Source: Litoditis marina
Taxonomy: Eukaryota; Nematoda; Chromadorea; Rhabditida; Rhabditidae
DNA length: 64,000 bases
Direction of reading: 5' to 3'
NCBI GenBank assembly: GCA_964036275.1
Contig: OZ038434.1
Coordinates: 38,463,279-38,527,278 of the forward strand
In this document: in pieces, positions 35,447 through 48,500 of the stretch
Layout: each line of letters starts with the position of its first letter
Numbering within the stretch: the stretch's first letter is position 1
The notes under the pieces: model-generated
What the model was told of the DNA's origin: nothing
The model's database searches: none
Seen by the model: the letters and a program-made list of their open reading frames with translations, nothing else
Program-made: the position numbers and the translations under genes

Positions 35447-36444
35447 ACGACGGAGTTGCACATGTCACGTCTACTTCACCAACTACGATTGTTTTCCCAT
35501 TCCACTATTCTGCGAAACGTTTTTCATTCAAGTACGTTTGAAATTTTGATTTTTTGGGAAAAATTCTCTGTATATTGGGATATTGGCCAGAACATGGTTC
35601 ATGGTTCATTTTTCGAATTTTTGTTACTACTCGGACAACTTCACTGGTGTGTGATATGGCGGTTTGTGATCTTTTTGTCATTGAGCCCCTTAAGGTAGGA
35701 CAATTATGTGAAGCAATTCCAACGTATAACGACTACGTAACCTCTCCATCAAAAAAATGTATTGCAGTTTGAAGGACCGAAGCGTTAGGATTGGTTTACA
35801 CAATCGTCCTTCTTTGAATTATTCAAATGAGCGACTATTTATTTGTATTTTCAGTTGTTTACTTATGTTGTTTACAGTTCTAACCGGTCCGGTGCTGTTG
35901 GTCTTCAACAGGGCAAGGCGTTTCTGCTACTTCGAGGAGTTCGTCGCTTCTCCCAAACCGACTGTCACCACCCAGTCACTTCCAATGACAGCTGATTCTG
36001 CCGCCGCATCGCAGGTAAAGGCTTGCTGACCAATTATATATCTAACCGTGTTTTTTGGTAACCTATTTGTTTAGGTTATCTCAGTAGGTAACCGATTGGT
36101 AACCTAAAATGAAAAACCGGTTACCTGTTTTTCTAACTAAAAGTGAAAATTAGCAAATGTGCGGCTGTTTTGAATGAAAACTCTCTGAAGTGATTAGTAA
36201 AACAAAGTAAAACAACTGTAATTAGTAAAACAAAATATTATGTGTTTATCGAAACGTTAGGACGTCAAAACTAATATTACGTTACGGAATATAATGTTCC
36301 GTATCTTATTTCTGTTAATTTCAGCCCTCCACCCAATGCGTTTACAATAAGGAACGTCCAGATGAAGCTGTTTTAAAACATTGACCATGTATGAGGAGAG
36401 AGGGAGAGTGTGCCGGCAGCAATCTGCGGTGCTCAGCAACAAAG
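35447..36444 (+). pseudogene. Putative multi-exon gene upstream of satellite B, copy II, damaged
   Basis: Matches 14363-15359. The first exon (from 35447) has lost 16 bases relative to copy I, shifting its frame. The exon 35855-36014 keeps the hydrophobic segment with several replacements. The exon 36325-36444 has an in-frame TGA (KH then stop) where copy I has TGG. If copy I encodes a real gene, this copy is inactive in the same frames. Confidence 0.45.
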
Positions 36445-36744
36445 GTACGTTTTCAGCCTATTAAAGTGAATAGGGGAAACTTGATAACGAAACTTCAATT
36501 CTGAACTCTGTTAGCATTCCTAGTACGTTTTCCATTTTGCTTCGTGATAATAGTACCCTCATACAATTGTTTTTTTTGTCATTTCTGCTAACTATGTATT
36601 CGGGAGAAAATGTTGCAGTCAATTCTTTCTATCTGGTGATCTAGTCCTAGGTGGAATAGTTCAGTGTTAGTGCAAATGCAAGGAACGTGCGTAACCCAAA
36701 CTCGCAAAAGTGCTTTTTTTCTCTCGTTTATCGCGTTTTTGGGA

Positions 36745-39176
36745 CTATACGATCAATTTTGCAAATGAATATAGTCCACATCCTTTCTACTAAGCCTGCT
36801 AACTTTATCATGGCATTGTACGAATCCAAATTCTAATTCCCTTTGACTTTGATTTCCCTAACTGATAATTTGGGATTAGTGTGAGAATATACGATCAATT
36901 TTGCAAATGAATATAGTCCACATCTTTTCTACTAAGCCTCCTACAGTACACATGCTAACTTTACCATGGCACTGTACGAATCCAAATTCTAATTCCCTTT
37001 GATTTTGATTCTCCTAACTGATAATTTGGGATTAGTGTGTGCATATACGATCAATTTTGCAAATGAATATAGTCCACATCTTTTCTACCAAGCCTCCTAC
37101 AGTACACATGCTAACTTTATCATGGCTCTTTATGGATCCAAATTCTATTTCCCTTTGATTTTGATTCCCCTAACTGATAATTTGGGATTAGTGTGAGCAT
37201 ATACGATCAATTTTGCAAATGAATATAGTCTACATCTTTTCTACTAAGCCTCCTACAGTACACATGCTAACTTTACCATGGCTCTTTATGGATCCAAATT
37301 CTATTTCCCTTTGATTTTGATTCCCCTAACTGATAATTTGGGGGTAGTATGAGTACATACGATCAATTTTGCAAATGAATATAGTCCAAATCTTTTCTAC
37401 TAAGCCTCCTACAGTACATATGCTAACTTTACCATGGCTCTTTATGGATCCAAATTCTATTTCCCTTTGATTTTGATTCCCCTAACTGATAATTTGGGAT
37501 TAGTGTGAGCATATACGATCAATTTTGCAAATAGATATAGTCCACCTCTTTTCCATTAAGCCTCCTACAGTACACATGTTAACTTTACCATGGCACTGTA
37601 CGAATCCAAATTCTAATTCCCTTTGACTTTGATTTCCCTAACTGATAATTTGGGATTAGTGTGAGCATATACGATCAATTTTGCAAATGAATATAGTCCA
37701 CATCTTTTCTACTAAGCCTCCTACAGTACATATGCTAACTTTACCATGGCTCTTTATGGATCCAAATTCTATTTCCCTTTTATTTTTATTTCCCTAACTG
37801 ATAATTTAGGATTAGTGTGAGCATATACGATCAATTTTGCAAATGAATATAGTCCACATCTTTTCTACTAAGCCTCCTACAGTACACATACTAACTTTAC
37901 CATGGCTCTTTACGGATCCAAATTCTAATTTCCTTTGATTTTGATTTCCCTAACAGATAATTTGGGATTAGTGTGAGCATATACAATCAATTTTGCAAAT
38001 GAATATAGTCCACATCTTTTCCACTAAGCCTCCTACAGTACACATGCTAACTTTACCATGGCACTGTACGAATCCAAATTCTAATTCCCTTTGACTTTGA
38101 TTTCCCTAACTGAAAATTTGGGATTAGTGTGCGCATATACGATCAACTTTGCAAATGAATATAGTCCACATCTTTTCTACCAAACCTCCTACAGTACACA
38201 TTCTAACTTTACCATGGCTCTTTACGGATCCAAATTCTATTTCCCTTTGGTTTTGATTCCCCTAACTGATAATTTGGGATTAGTGTGAGCATATACGATC
38301 AATTTTGCAAATGAATATAGTCCACATCTTTTCCACTAAGCCTCCTACAGTACACATGCTAACTTTACCATGGCACTGTACGAATCCAAATTCTAATTCC
38401 CTTTGACTTTGATTTCCCTAACTGAAAATTTGGGATTAGTTTGAGCATATACGATCAGTTTTGCAAATGAATATAGTCCACATCTTTTCTACTAAGCCTC
38501 CTACAGTACACATGCTAACTTTACCATGGCACTGTACGAATCCAAATTCTAATTCCCTTTGATTTTGATTTCTCTAACTGATAATTTGGGATTAGTGTGA
38601 GCATATACGATCAATTTTGCAAATGAGTATAGTCCACATCTTTTCTACTAAGCCTCCTACAGTACATATGCGAACTTTACCATGGCTCTTTATGGATCCA
38701 AATTCTATTTTCCTTTGATTTTGATTCCCCTAACTGATAATTTGGGATTAGTGTGAGCATATACGATCAATTTTGCAAATGAATATAGTCCACATCTTTT
38801 CTACTAAGCCTCCTACAGTACACATGCTAACTTTACCATGGCTCTTTATGGATCCAAATTCTATTTCCCTTTGATTTTGATTCCCCTAACTGATAATTTG
38901 GGGGTAGTATGAGTACATACGATCAATTTTGCAAATGAATATAGTCCACATCTTTTCCACTAAGCCTCCTACAGTACACATGCTAACTTTACCATGGCAC
39001 TGTACGAATCCAAATTCTAATTCCCTTTGACTTTGATTTCCCTAACTGAAAATTTGGGATTAGTGTGCGCATATACGATCAACTTTGCAAATGAATATAG
39101 TCCACATCTTTTCTACCAAACCTCCTACAGTACACATTCTAACTTTACCATGGCTCTTTACGAATCCAAATTCTAA
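36745..39176. repeat. Satellite B array 2 (interrupted), 156-bp unit
   Basis: About 15 units like those at 15,661-19,770, ending mid-unit at CCAAATTCTAAT where a 2.7-kb insertion begins. The array resumes at 41,905 for about half a unit. Confidence 0.95.
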
Positions 39177-39730
39177 TCGCGCGCAGCGCGAAGCGCTGTG
39201 CGAGATTTGTCTTTGGTCCGGCTAATGCGCGCTTCCGTTTTTTAGTTTCTCCTCAAAAAGGCTGAAATTCGCCAAACAAAGTTTTCATTGATGTACTTGT
39301 TTTCTATAGCTAATTCCCTAACCGTGTTTCAAATTTGAGCTAAATCGGTTAAGTTTGAGCCAAGTTATGACCTCATGCGCTTCATCAAGAGCGCCAACTT
39401 CCGTCGTGTGTGGGTAAAAGTAAACCCAGTTCAAGAGTTTCTACTCAACCGATTTTCTTGAAAATTGTGGAAGACATGTGATACCTACTCAAACACTCGC
39501 GGAGCAAAAAAAAATCAAGAAAAAATTGTTTTACTCAAAGTTATAGACATTTTTCGGAACGTGTCTGCGTCTCTCTATTTAGCACGCTCTCTCACTCTCT
39601 CTGTCCGGTCGACAACTCAAACTGTATTGTAACTTAGAGTAACATTTACCGATTTGCTCGAAAATTGAAATATGATGCCATCGTGACTTTTATTTGAGTA
39701 TGAAGTATTCTATTCCTGACGTCCTTCAGG

Positions 39731-41050
39731 ATTCTGGAGACCGGATGACGTCATTTTTGAAAAGTGCAAAGTTGACGTCACATATATTTTCAAATGATGA
39801 TAATATCTTAGAAAGGGTCAATCAACGGAGAAACTCAATCTAAAAGTGACGTATTCTGAGATTCTGGAGACCAGATGACGTCATTTTTGAAAAGTGCAAA
39901 GTTGACGTCACATATATTTTTAAACGATGGTAATATCTTAGAAAGGGTCAATTAACGGTGAAACTCAATCTGAGAGTGATTTATTCTGGGATTCTGGAGA
40001 CCAGATGACGTCGATTTTGAAAAGTGCAAAGTTGACGTCACATATATTTTCAAACGATAGTAATATCTTAGAAAGGGTCAATTAACGGTGAAACTCAATC
40101 TGAGAGTGATGTATTCTGGGATTCTGGAGACCAGATGACGTCATTTTTGAAAAGTGCAAAGTTGATGTCACATATATTTTCAAATGATGATAATATCTTA
40201 GAAAGGGTCAATTAACGGAGAAACTCAATCTAAAAGTGACGTATTCTGAGATTCTGGAGACCAGATGACGTCGATTTTGAAAAGTGCAAAGTTGACGTCA
40301 CATATATTTTCAAACGATGGTAGTATCTTAGAAAGGGTCAATTAACGGTGAAACTCAATCTGAAAGTGATTTTTTCTGGGATTCTGGAGACCAGATGACG
40401 TCGATTTTGAAAAGTGCAAAGTTGACGTCACATATATTTTCAAACGATAGTGATATCTTAGAAAGGGTCAATTAACGGTGAAACTCAATCTGAGAGTGAT
40501 GTATTCTGGGATTCTGGAGACCAGATGACGTCATTTTTGAAAAGTGCAAAGTTGACGTCACATATATTTTCAAATGATGATAATATTTTAGAAAGGGTCA
40601 ATTAACGGAGAAACTCAATCTAAAAGTGACGTATTCTGAGATTCTGGAGACCAGATGACGTCATTTTTGAAAAGTGCAAAGTTGACGTCACATATATTTT
40701 TAAACGATAGTAATATCTTAGAAAGGGTCAATTAACGGAGAAACTCAATCTAAAAGTGACGTATTCTGAGATTCTGGAGACCAGATGACGTCATTTTTGA
40801 AAAGTGCAAAGTTGACGTCACATATATTTTTAAACGATGGTAATATCTTAGAAAGGGTCAATTAACGGTGAAACACAAAACTTTATCTAAATATGACTTA
40901 TTCTGGAAATCAGAAGGCCAGATGACGTCAACTTTCAAAAAAATTGACGTGAAATATGTTTTCGAATGCTGGAAGTTTCTTAAAAATGGTCAATTCACGA
41001 TGAAACTTCATTCAAACATGACGTACTCTGGGATTCTGAAGGGCAGATGA
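39731..41050. repeat. 130-bp tandem repeat with paired TGACGTCA palindromes
   Basis: About ten units with a 130-bp period (ATTCTGGAGACC at 39,731, 39,861, 39,991, 40,121 and so on). Most units contain two TGACGTCA octamers about 27 bp apart (GATGACGTCATTTTT and GTTGACGTCACATAT). The last units are degenerate and the first is preceded by a partial copy. TGACGTCA is the consensus site for CREB/ATF-type bZIP factors. Confidence 0.9.
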
Positions 41051-41196
41051 AGTAAGTTTCTAGAACTGCAATGTTGACGTCATATTTTTTCCGAATGATG
41101 GTAATACTCGACAAGTGGTTCATCAAGAAAACAATTTTATCTGCACCGTACAGATCAAACCACATACTCACGGCATGTATACAAAAAGAGAAAAAT

Positions 41197-41903
41197 TCAT
41201 GAAAAAGTGGGGGCCCAACGACTGTGAGATTTGTCTTCTGCTGTGCGCCCCTTAGACAACTACTCTCAAATGGAGCAGCTACTGCTACAGAAACCAAAAA
41301 ATACTCATGTATAACTGTTAACTACAAACATACAAAAGGCGTAAAATATTTTTTCAAACCTGTAAACTAGAATCTGTAAATAACCGAAAAATACTAATAT
41401 ACTCAAGTATAACTGTTCATTACAAACATACAAAAGTCGTAAAATATTTTCTCAAACCTGTAAACTAGAATATACAAATCACAGATGTTAATTCAACGTA
41501 GTCAATTATAGAGTTCCTGGTTTTGTGCACAATGGTTGGTGTTTTGATCATTACTTCAATTCTAGGTGCTATAACGTTTGGCATATTATTCAACAGTTGC
41601 TCTCTCTTTCGCAGCTGTGACTTGTAGATTCTGGTTTACAGGTTTGAGAAAATATTTTACGACTTTTGTATGTTTGTAATGAACAGTTATACTTGAGTAT
41701 ATTAGTATTTTTCGGTTATTTACAGATTCTAGTTTACAGGTTTGAAAAAAATATTTTACGCCTTTTGTATGTTTGTAGTTAACAGTTATACATGAGTATT
41801 TTTCGGTTTCTGTAGCAGTAGCTGCTCCATTTGAGAGTAGTTGTCTAAGGGGCGCACAGCAGAAGACAAATCTCACAGTCGTTAGGCCCCCACTTTTTCA
41901 TGA
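41197..41903. mobile_element. Inverted-repeat element with about 290-bp ends
   Basis: TCATGAAAAAGTGGGGGCC at the left is mirrored by GGCCCCCACTTTTTCATGA at the right. The arms (41,197-41,486 and 41,615-41,903) are near-perfect complements, each with two tandem sub-repeats (TACAAACATACAAAAG). The spacer is about 128 bp. No transposase. It lies at the right end of the insertion in satellite B. Confidence 0.85.
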
Positions 41904-41904
41904 A

Positions 41905-41985
41905 TTTCCTTTGATTTTGATTTCCCTAACTGATAATTTGGGAGTAGTACGTTCAATTTTGCAAATGAATATTCATATATTGCAA
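41905..41985. repeat. Satellite B remnant
   Basis: Last half unit of satellite B after the insertion (CCTAACTGATAATTTGGGAG, then CAATTTTGCAAATG), identical to the end of array 1 near 19,690-19,760. Confidence 0.9.
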
Positions 41986-42120
41986 GAGCAAGATTCATGT
42001 ATTAGAGAAAAGTTTACACGACAATTAAAGTTTACAGAAAAAGTGATATGAGCGAAAAGTCGAATGTAATTTTTTCTGCTTCATTATCTTTTCTTGATGG
42101 CTTCATATTTTCAATTTCAG

Positions 42121-42341
42121 GTGGCTGTTCGCTCGTCACCAGCTGGAGGATATTTTCGATGCCCCCACTTCTCTGCACCCTCTCTCCATCATTTTCAAGT
42201 CTGTCGCTCTGCGCACATTTCCACAGTGTCAACGACTCGAGGTAATTGGGTTTTATTTTATTTATCTCAATTTTCACTAACTTAGCTTATTTTCAGCGGA
42301 GGGGCTGCGAGCCTGCGAGTAAACATTTTGAAACATTTTGA
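42121..42341 (+). CDS. Terminal exon pair between satellites B and A, copy II
   Basis: Nearly identical to 19903-20123: exon 42121-42241 and exon 42297 onward, with the same acceptors and GTAATT donor. The single base change in the first exon is R to H in the WLFARRQ frame and silent in the VAVRSS frame. Confidence 0.45.
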
Positions 42342-42365
42342 TAAAATATAATATTAAACAAGTTT

Positions 42366-45300
42366 TTGGGAGTTTGGGTGGGGGATATTTTTTAGTACCG
42401 CAAGGGAACAGTCGCCGACACTAGAACGCCGGATCTGGGGTAAAAGCCGCAGGTTCAGAGTTTACTTCAAGCTTCCCGCTGTGATGCAAGTCACGAGCTA
42501 GACGCGGGTTAAGCAACGAGTGTTTGGGTGGAGGATATACTCTTAGTACCGCAAGGGAACAGTCGCCGACACTAGAATGCCGGATCTGGGGTAATAGCCG
42601 CAGGTCCAGAGTTTACTTCAAGCTTCCCGCTGTGATGCAAGTCACGAGCTAGACGCGGGTTAAGCAACGAGTGTTTGGGTGGAGGATATACTCTTAGTAC
42701 CGCAAGGGAACAGTCGCCGACACTAGAACGCCGGATCTGGGGTAATGGCCGCAGGTCCAGAGTTTACTTCAAGCTTCCCGCTGTGATGCAAGTCACGAGC
42801 TAGACGCGGGTTAAGCAACGAATGTTTGGGTGGAGAATATACTCTTAGTACCGCAAGGGAACAGTCGCCGACACTAGAACGCTGGATCTGGGGTTATAGC
42901 CGCAGGTCCAGAGTTTACTTCAAGCTTCCCGCTGTGATGCAAGTCACGAGCTAGACGCGGGTTAAGCAACGAGTGTTTGGGTGGAGGATATACTCTTAGT
43001 ACCGCAAGGGAACAGTTGCCGACACTAGAACGCCGGATCTGGGGTAAAAGCCGCAGGTCCAGAGTTTACTTCAAGCTTCCCGCTGTGATGCAAGTCACGA
43101 GCTAGACGCGGGTTAAGCAACGAGTGTTTGGGTGGAGGATATACTCTTAGTACCGCAAGGGAACAGTCGCCGACACTAGAACGCCGGATCTGGGGTATTA
43201 GCCGCAGGTCCAGAGTTTACTTCAAGCTTCCCGCTGTGATGCAAGTCACGAGCTAGACGCGGGTTAAGCAACGAGTGTTTGGGTGGAGGATATACTCTTA
43301 GTACCGCAAGGGAACAGTCGCCGACACTAGAATGCCGGATCTGGGGTAATAGCCGCAGGTCCAGAGTTTACTTCAAGCTTCCCGCTGTGATGCAAGTCAC
43401 GAGCTAGACGCGGGTTAAGCAACGAGTGTTTGGGTGGAGGATATACTCTTAGTACCGCAAGGGAACAGTCGCCGACACTAGAATGTCGGATCTGGGGTAA
43501 TAGCCGCAGGTCCAGAGTTTACTTCAAGCTTCCCGCTGTGATGCAAGTCACGAGCTAGACGCGGGTTAAGCAACGAGTGTTTGGGTGGAGGATATACTCT
43601 TAGTACCGCAAGGGAACAGTCGTCGACACTAGAATGCCAGATCTGGGGTAATAGCCGCAGGTCCAGAGTTTACTTCAAGCTTCCCGCTGTGATGCAAGTC
43701 ACGAGCTAGACGCGGGTTAAGCAACGAATGTTTGGGTGGAGAATATACTCTTAGTACCGCAAGGGAACAGTCGCCGACACTAGAACGCTGGATCTGGGGT
43801 TATAGCCGCAGGTCCAGAGTTTACTTCAAGCTTCCCGCTGTGATGCAAGTCACGAGCTAGACGCGGGTTAAGCAACGAGTGTTTGGGTGGAGGATATACT
43901 CTTAGTACCGCAAGGGAACAGTTGCCGACACTAGAACGCCGGATCTGGGGTAAAAGCCGCAGGTCCAGAGTTTACTTCAAGCTTCCCGCTGTGATGCAAG
44001 TCACGAGCTAGACGCGGGTTAAGCAACGAGTGTTTGGGTGGAGGATATACTCTTAGTACCGCAAGGGAACAGTCGCCGACACTAGAACGCCGGATCTGGG
44101 GTATTAGCCGCAGGTCCAGAGTTTACTTCAAGCTTCCCGCTGTGATGCAAGTCACGAGCTAGACGTGGGTTAAGCAACGAGTGTTTGGGTGGAGGATATA
44201 CTCTTAGTACCGCAAGGGAACAGTCGCCGACACTAGAACGCCGGATCTGGGGTATTAGCCGCAGGTCCAGAGTTTACTTCAAGCTTCCCGCTGTGATGCA
44301 AGTCACGAGCTAGACGCGGGTTAAGCAACGAGTGTTTGGGTGGAGGATATACTCTTAGTACCGCAAGGGAACAGTCGCCGACACTAGAATGCCGGATCTG
44401 GGGTAATAGCCGCAGGTCCAGAGTTTACTTCAAGCTTCCCGCTGTGATGCAAGTCACGAGCTAGACGCGGGTTAAGCAACGAGTGTTTGGGTGGAGGATA
44501 TACTCTTAGTACCGCAAGGGAACAGTCGCCGACACTAGAATGCCGGATCTGGGGTAATAGCCGCAGGTCCAGAGTTTACTTCAAGCTTCCCGCTGTGATG
44601 CAAGTCACGAGCTAGACGCGGGTTAAGCAACGAGTGTTTGGGTGGAGGATATACTCTTAGTACCGCAAGGGAACAGTCGCCGACACTAGAATGCCGGATC
44701 TGGGGTAATAGCCGCAGGTCCAGAGTTTACTTCAAGCTTCCCGCTGTGATGCAAGTCACGAGCTAGACGCGGGTTAAGCAACGAGTGTTTGGGTGGAGGA
44801 TATACTCTTAGTACCGCAAGGGAACAGTCGCCGACACTAGAATGCCAGATCTGGGGTAATAGCCGCAGGTCCAGAGTTTACTTCAAGCTTCCCGCTGTGA
44901 TGCAAGTCACGAGCTAGACGCGGGTTAAGCAACGAGTGTTTGGGTGGAGGATATACTCTTAGTACCGCAAGGGAACAGTTGCCGACACTAGAACGCCGGA
45001 TCTGGGGTAAAAGCCGCAGGTCCAGAGTTTACTTCAAGCTTCCCGCTGTGATGCAAGTCACGAGCTAGACGCGGGTTAAGCAACGAGTGTTTGGGTGGAG
45101 GATATACTCTTAGTACCGCAAGGGAACAGTCGCCGACACTAGAACGCCGGATCTGGGGTATTAGCCGCAGGTCCAGAGTTTACTTCAAGCTTCCCGCTGT
45201 GATGCAAGTCACGAGCTAGACGCGGGTTAAGCAACGAGTGTTTGGGTGGAGGATATACTCTTAGTACCGCAAGGGAACAGTCGCCGACACTAGAATGCCG

Positions 45301-46423
45301 GATCTGGGGTAATAGCCGCAGGTCCAGAGTTTACTTCAACCTTCCCGCTGTGATGCAAGTCACGAGCTAGACGCGGGTTAAGCAACGAGTGTTTGGGTGG
45401 AGGATATACTCTTAGTACCGCAAGGGAACAGTCGCCGACACTAGAATGCCGGATCTGGGGTAATAGCCGCAGGTCCAGAGTTTACTTCAAGCTTCCCGCT
45501 GTGATGCAAGTCACGAGCTAGACGCGGGTTAAGCAACGAGTGTTTGGGTGGAGGATATACTCTTAGTACCGCAAGGGAACAGTCGCCGACACTAGAATGC
45601 CAGATCTGGGGTAATAGCCGCAGGTCCAGAGTTTACTTCAAGCTTCCCGCTGTGATGCAAGTCACGAGCTAGACGCGGGTTAAGCAACGAATGTTTGGGT
45701 GGAGAATATACTCTTAGTACCGCAAGGGAACAGTCGCCGACACTAGAACGCTGGATCTGGGGTTATAGCCGCAGGTCCAGAGTTTACTTCAAGCTTCCCG
45801 CTGTGATGCAAGTCACGAGCTAGACGCGGGTTAAGCAACGAGTGTTTGGGTAGAGGATATACTCTTAGTACCGCAAGGGAACAGTTGCCGACACTAGAAC
45901 GCCGGATCTGGGGTAAAAGCCGCAGGTCCAGAGTTTACTTCAAGCTTCCCGCTGTGATGCAAGTCACGAGCTAGACGCGGGTTAAGCAACGAGTGTTTGG
46001 GTGGAGGATATACTCTTAGTACCGCAAGGGAACAGTCGCCGACACTAGAACGCCGGATCTGGGGTATTAGCCGCAGGTCCAGAGTTTACTTCAAGCTTCC
46101 CGCTGTGATGCAAGTCACGAGCTAGACGCGGGTTAAGCAACGAGTGTTTGGGTGGAGGATATACTCTTAGTACCGCAAGGGAACAGTCGCCGACACTAGA
46201 ATGCCGGATCTGAAGTAATAGCCGCAGGTCCAGAGTTTACTTGAAGCTTCCCGCTGTGATGCAAGTCACGAGCTAGACGCGGGTTAAGCAACGAGTGTTT
46301 GGGTGGAAGATATACTCTTAGTACCGCAAGGGAACAGTCGCCGACACTAGAATGCCGGATCTGGGGTAATAGCCGCAGGTCCAGAGTTTACTTCAAGCTT
46401 CCCGCTGTGATGCAAGTCACGAG
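42366..46423. repeat. Satellite A array 3, 151-bp unit
   Basis: About 27 units. A distinctive variant (GCAACGAATGTTTGG, then GGTTATAGCC) recurs at 42,821, 43,727 and 45,690, spaced 6 and 13 units, showing block duplication within the array. The array ends abruptly at 46,423 inside the tbc-11 mini-exon region, so everything upstream of that point in copy III was lost. Confidence 0.96.
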
Positions 46424-47320
46424 GAGGAGAGGGAGGCTCATGTAAAGTGAGTGGCTAATTGAATTTTTTTTTCACAAATTTGCTTGCTTTTCGGGTTTTA
46501 CGACATCAAGTAGCCCGTGAGGAAAGTATAGTTTTTTTCTTTGAGATTTAAAATGGAACAATGTTCGAGTTTTGTCTGAATGTGAGGTTGTTTACCCTAT
46601 AGTTTGCTGACGATATAGATTATCTCACCAACGGTTAATTACCGTTGTTACACTTCTATAATGAACAGTCGTATTATAGTTATTAATGTTATTATTATCA
46701 ACAATTTTCCGTTCAGAGCCCTCGAGATCGATCTGGCGCAGACGAAGTTGGCTTTGGTGGAAGCCGAATGCCGTAATCAGGATCTCACCCACTAGATCAT
46801 GACCCAGAGCGAAAGCGACGGAAAGAGGTATGAGAAGTGACCGAAGCGTTGTTGTATTTTCACAAGTTTCGACCGAAACGTGACGGACCAAACTACAAAC
46901 ATGGCAGGGTTCCTCCGTCGCATAACAAGAATTACCATTACCCACTTTCAACTCACAGTGGTAATTGCTACATTTCTAGTTGAATTTGATAAATGTTTGT
47001 TTTTCTCATATACGGTAAAGTAGATAGTACGTTTTGATAACGTGCAGTTCACGCGCGGCAAGGTGAAGTGAGGCTGACAATTGTGAAACAAGAATACTCA
47101 AACTGAATATCACGCGACTGTTCTACTTGTGGTAGAAATACTCTCACATAACAAATGTTTCTTGTATTTGGTTGTATTCGCTCACCTTCGGAGATCAAAC
47201 ACTGATTCACCAATTTCCAGGTCGTTCAAGAAGACCATGTCGTCACTGCGGGAAGTGGGTTCTTCTCTGAAGCAGCACGAACGATCGCACAGTACCCTGT
47301 CGGTGGTAGATAGGTACTGA
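46424..47320 (+). pseudogene. tbc-11: tbc-11 3' fragment, copy III
   Basis: Only the last two coiled-coil exons remain after a direct satellite A junction: 46717-46827 and 47221-47320. The first has an in-frame TAG at 46793-46795, where copies I and II read CAG (THQIM). This comes from fusion with a partial internal duplicate that sits separately in copy I near 4,833. In the last exon the invariant Trp of the WFKKT block is Ser. The mini-exon at the junction (about 46,424-46,444) keeps its GTGAGT donor. The broken 5' end, stop and Trp change make this a pseudogene, although its membrane-tail exon is still open. Confidence 0.75.
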
Positions 47321-48412
47321 GTAGATTGGGCAGATACCATGTACTGCTAGTGAAATGTGAGTTAGGTGAAACGTTAGATAACGTGAGATTTGTGAGTTTG
47401 CGTTGTTTTCCTACATTTTTTTACGTGAATTTTTCATTCACTTCAAGTATAGTATCGTGTTGAGAACTGATCGTTTCTGTACATGTTTTGATCTACTTTG
47501 ATGATAATTATTCTTAAATTATTCAAAGTTGTCTTTCTAACCCCGGTAAGAAGTATATGAACAGACACGTGTCGGTCACGTGACAAAGTTCACGCTCACA
47601 CTTTGATATGCTGAGAGCATGAACTTTGAACAAGTTGCTTGACTGACTTTTGCCTGTATAATCTGTGATTTAGAAAACCGGCTTTTATTTTTCAGTTCAA
47701 ACATCCCAACTACGAGGTGTTTTTTTTTGATATTCAACGTTTACATAAGTATTTAACTTTATTAGTCATCATCATGAGTCTTGAAATTGTATTTGCATAA
47801 CCACAGACAGGTCCTCCATGTCGGCTGACTGTTGTACATTATTCATGTTTTATCTTTGCAAATGAAGTTTTGTATGAGTTTCGTCCTGTTTTTCTCAAAT
47901 TTAACTGTGTAATTTAAAAAGTTCAAGAAGTTGAAATGTAATCAGTTTATTAAAAATCATAGATTGTCTCGGAATTTTGAATCTTCAGAACTGGTGAAGC
48001 CTGAAATTGAAGAAAAGTTGTTTCGGTCGAGCAATATTCATATTAAGAACGTTACAAGACAGAAAGTGGCTGAACAAATTCATAATTATACCGAGGGAAA
48101 ACAGGAATCTGAACGTTTTTATCACGTACTTCTGGTTTCATAACGATTTTTCACAAACTTGCACACAGACTGAACTGGTTGGCACGTTTCCAAGGTATAA
48201 TTTGGAGTTACTCAGAACGCTTAGCGCAAACTTTCTGCAATTACAAAAAAGCTACAAAAAAGCAGGCAGGTCAATGATTTTTCTCAATCTGTTCAGCATC
48301 TCTCGAGAAAGAGGCGGACTCTCTCTGACCTGTACTCTATCTCGTGGAAATGGCTCGCTAATTGGCAATAATTTGACGAAAATCATAGTTCACCTCATTT
48401 TCGGAGTTTCAG
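47321..48412. other. Intervening DNA, copy III, with an uncertain small open frame
   Basis: Contains an open stretch from about 47,950 to 48,143 (NFESSELV, EEKLFRSSN, NVTRQKVAE) that copy II also keeps open; there is no ATG or clear acceptor. An element with a gene Z-like patch follows at 48,277-48,320. Otherwise AT-rich without a gene. Confidence 0.4.
48277..48320. other. Gene Z fragment inside inverted-repeat element, copy III
   Basis: TTTTTCTCAATCTGTTCAGC followed by CTCTCGAGAAAGAGGCGG matches the antisense of the gene Z exon edge at 48,985-49,030. It lies within element sequence and parallels 30,207-30,250. Confidence 0.55.
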
Positions 48413-48500
48413 GTCGTTGCTCTTTGCGGTCGGAGTGGTGGCGTTGGGAATAGTCACCACTTCGTTTCCTGCAGCAGGTGGGTCTGCAAAGCAAGAATGA
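48413..48500 (+). CDS. Putative alternative 3' exon of tbc-11: membrane tail, copy III
   Basis: Third copy of the tail exon: SLLFAVGVVALGIVTTSFPA, then GGSAKQE and a stop, same phase. One Pro lies near the end of the hydrophobic segment. It remains open although the upstream tbc-11 exons here are broken, which may just reflect recent duplication. Confidence 0.4.

Larger units (their letters stand above)
39177..41904. mobile_element. 2.7-kb insertion in satellite B
   Basis: The satellite breaks after CCAAATTCTAAT and continues with TTCCTTTGATTTTG at 41,905, so the insertion has clean edges. It begins with a GC-rich hairpin-forming stretch (CGCGCGCAGCGCGAAGCGC) and GAGATTTGTCTT, then about 500 bp of AT-rich DNA, then the 130-bp tandem repeat. 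It ends in an inverted-repeat element that also carries GAGATTTGTCTT near both ends. A short AAT may be the target duplication. It is probably a composite of nested non-autonomous elements; the superfamily is not determined. Confidence 0.7.

Noticed and set aside
36999..38288. Plus-strand ORFs of 65 codons inside satellite B
   Set aside because: They cover a unit and part of the next, are broken in most units, and share only repeat sequence.
39731..41050. Possible CRISPR-like array of 130-bp repeats
   Set aside because: Units are contiguous with no unique spacers, and the genome is eukaryotic; it is a tandem minisatellite.
39177..41904. Helitron
   Set aside because: The 5' end could be read as TC after an A, but no CTRR end with a nearby hairpin is present at the other edge in either orientation.
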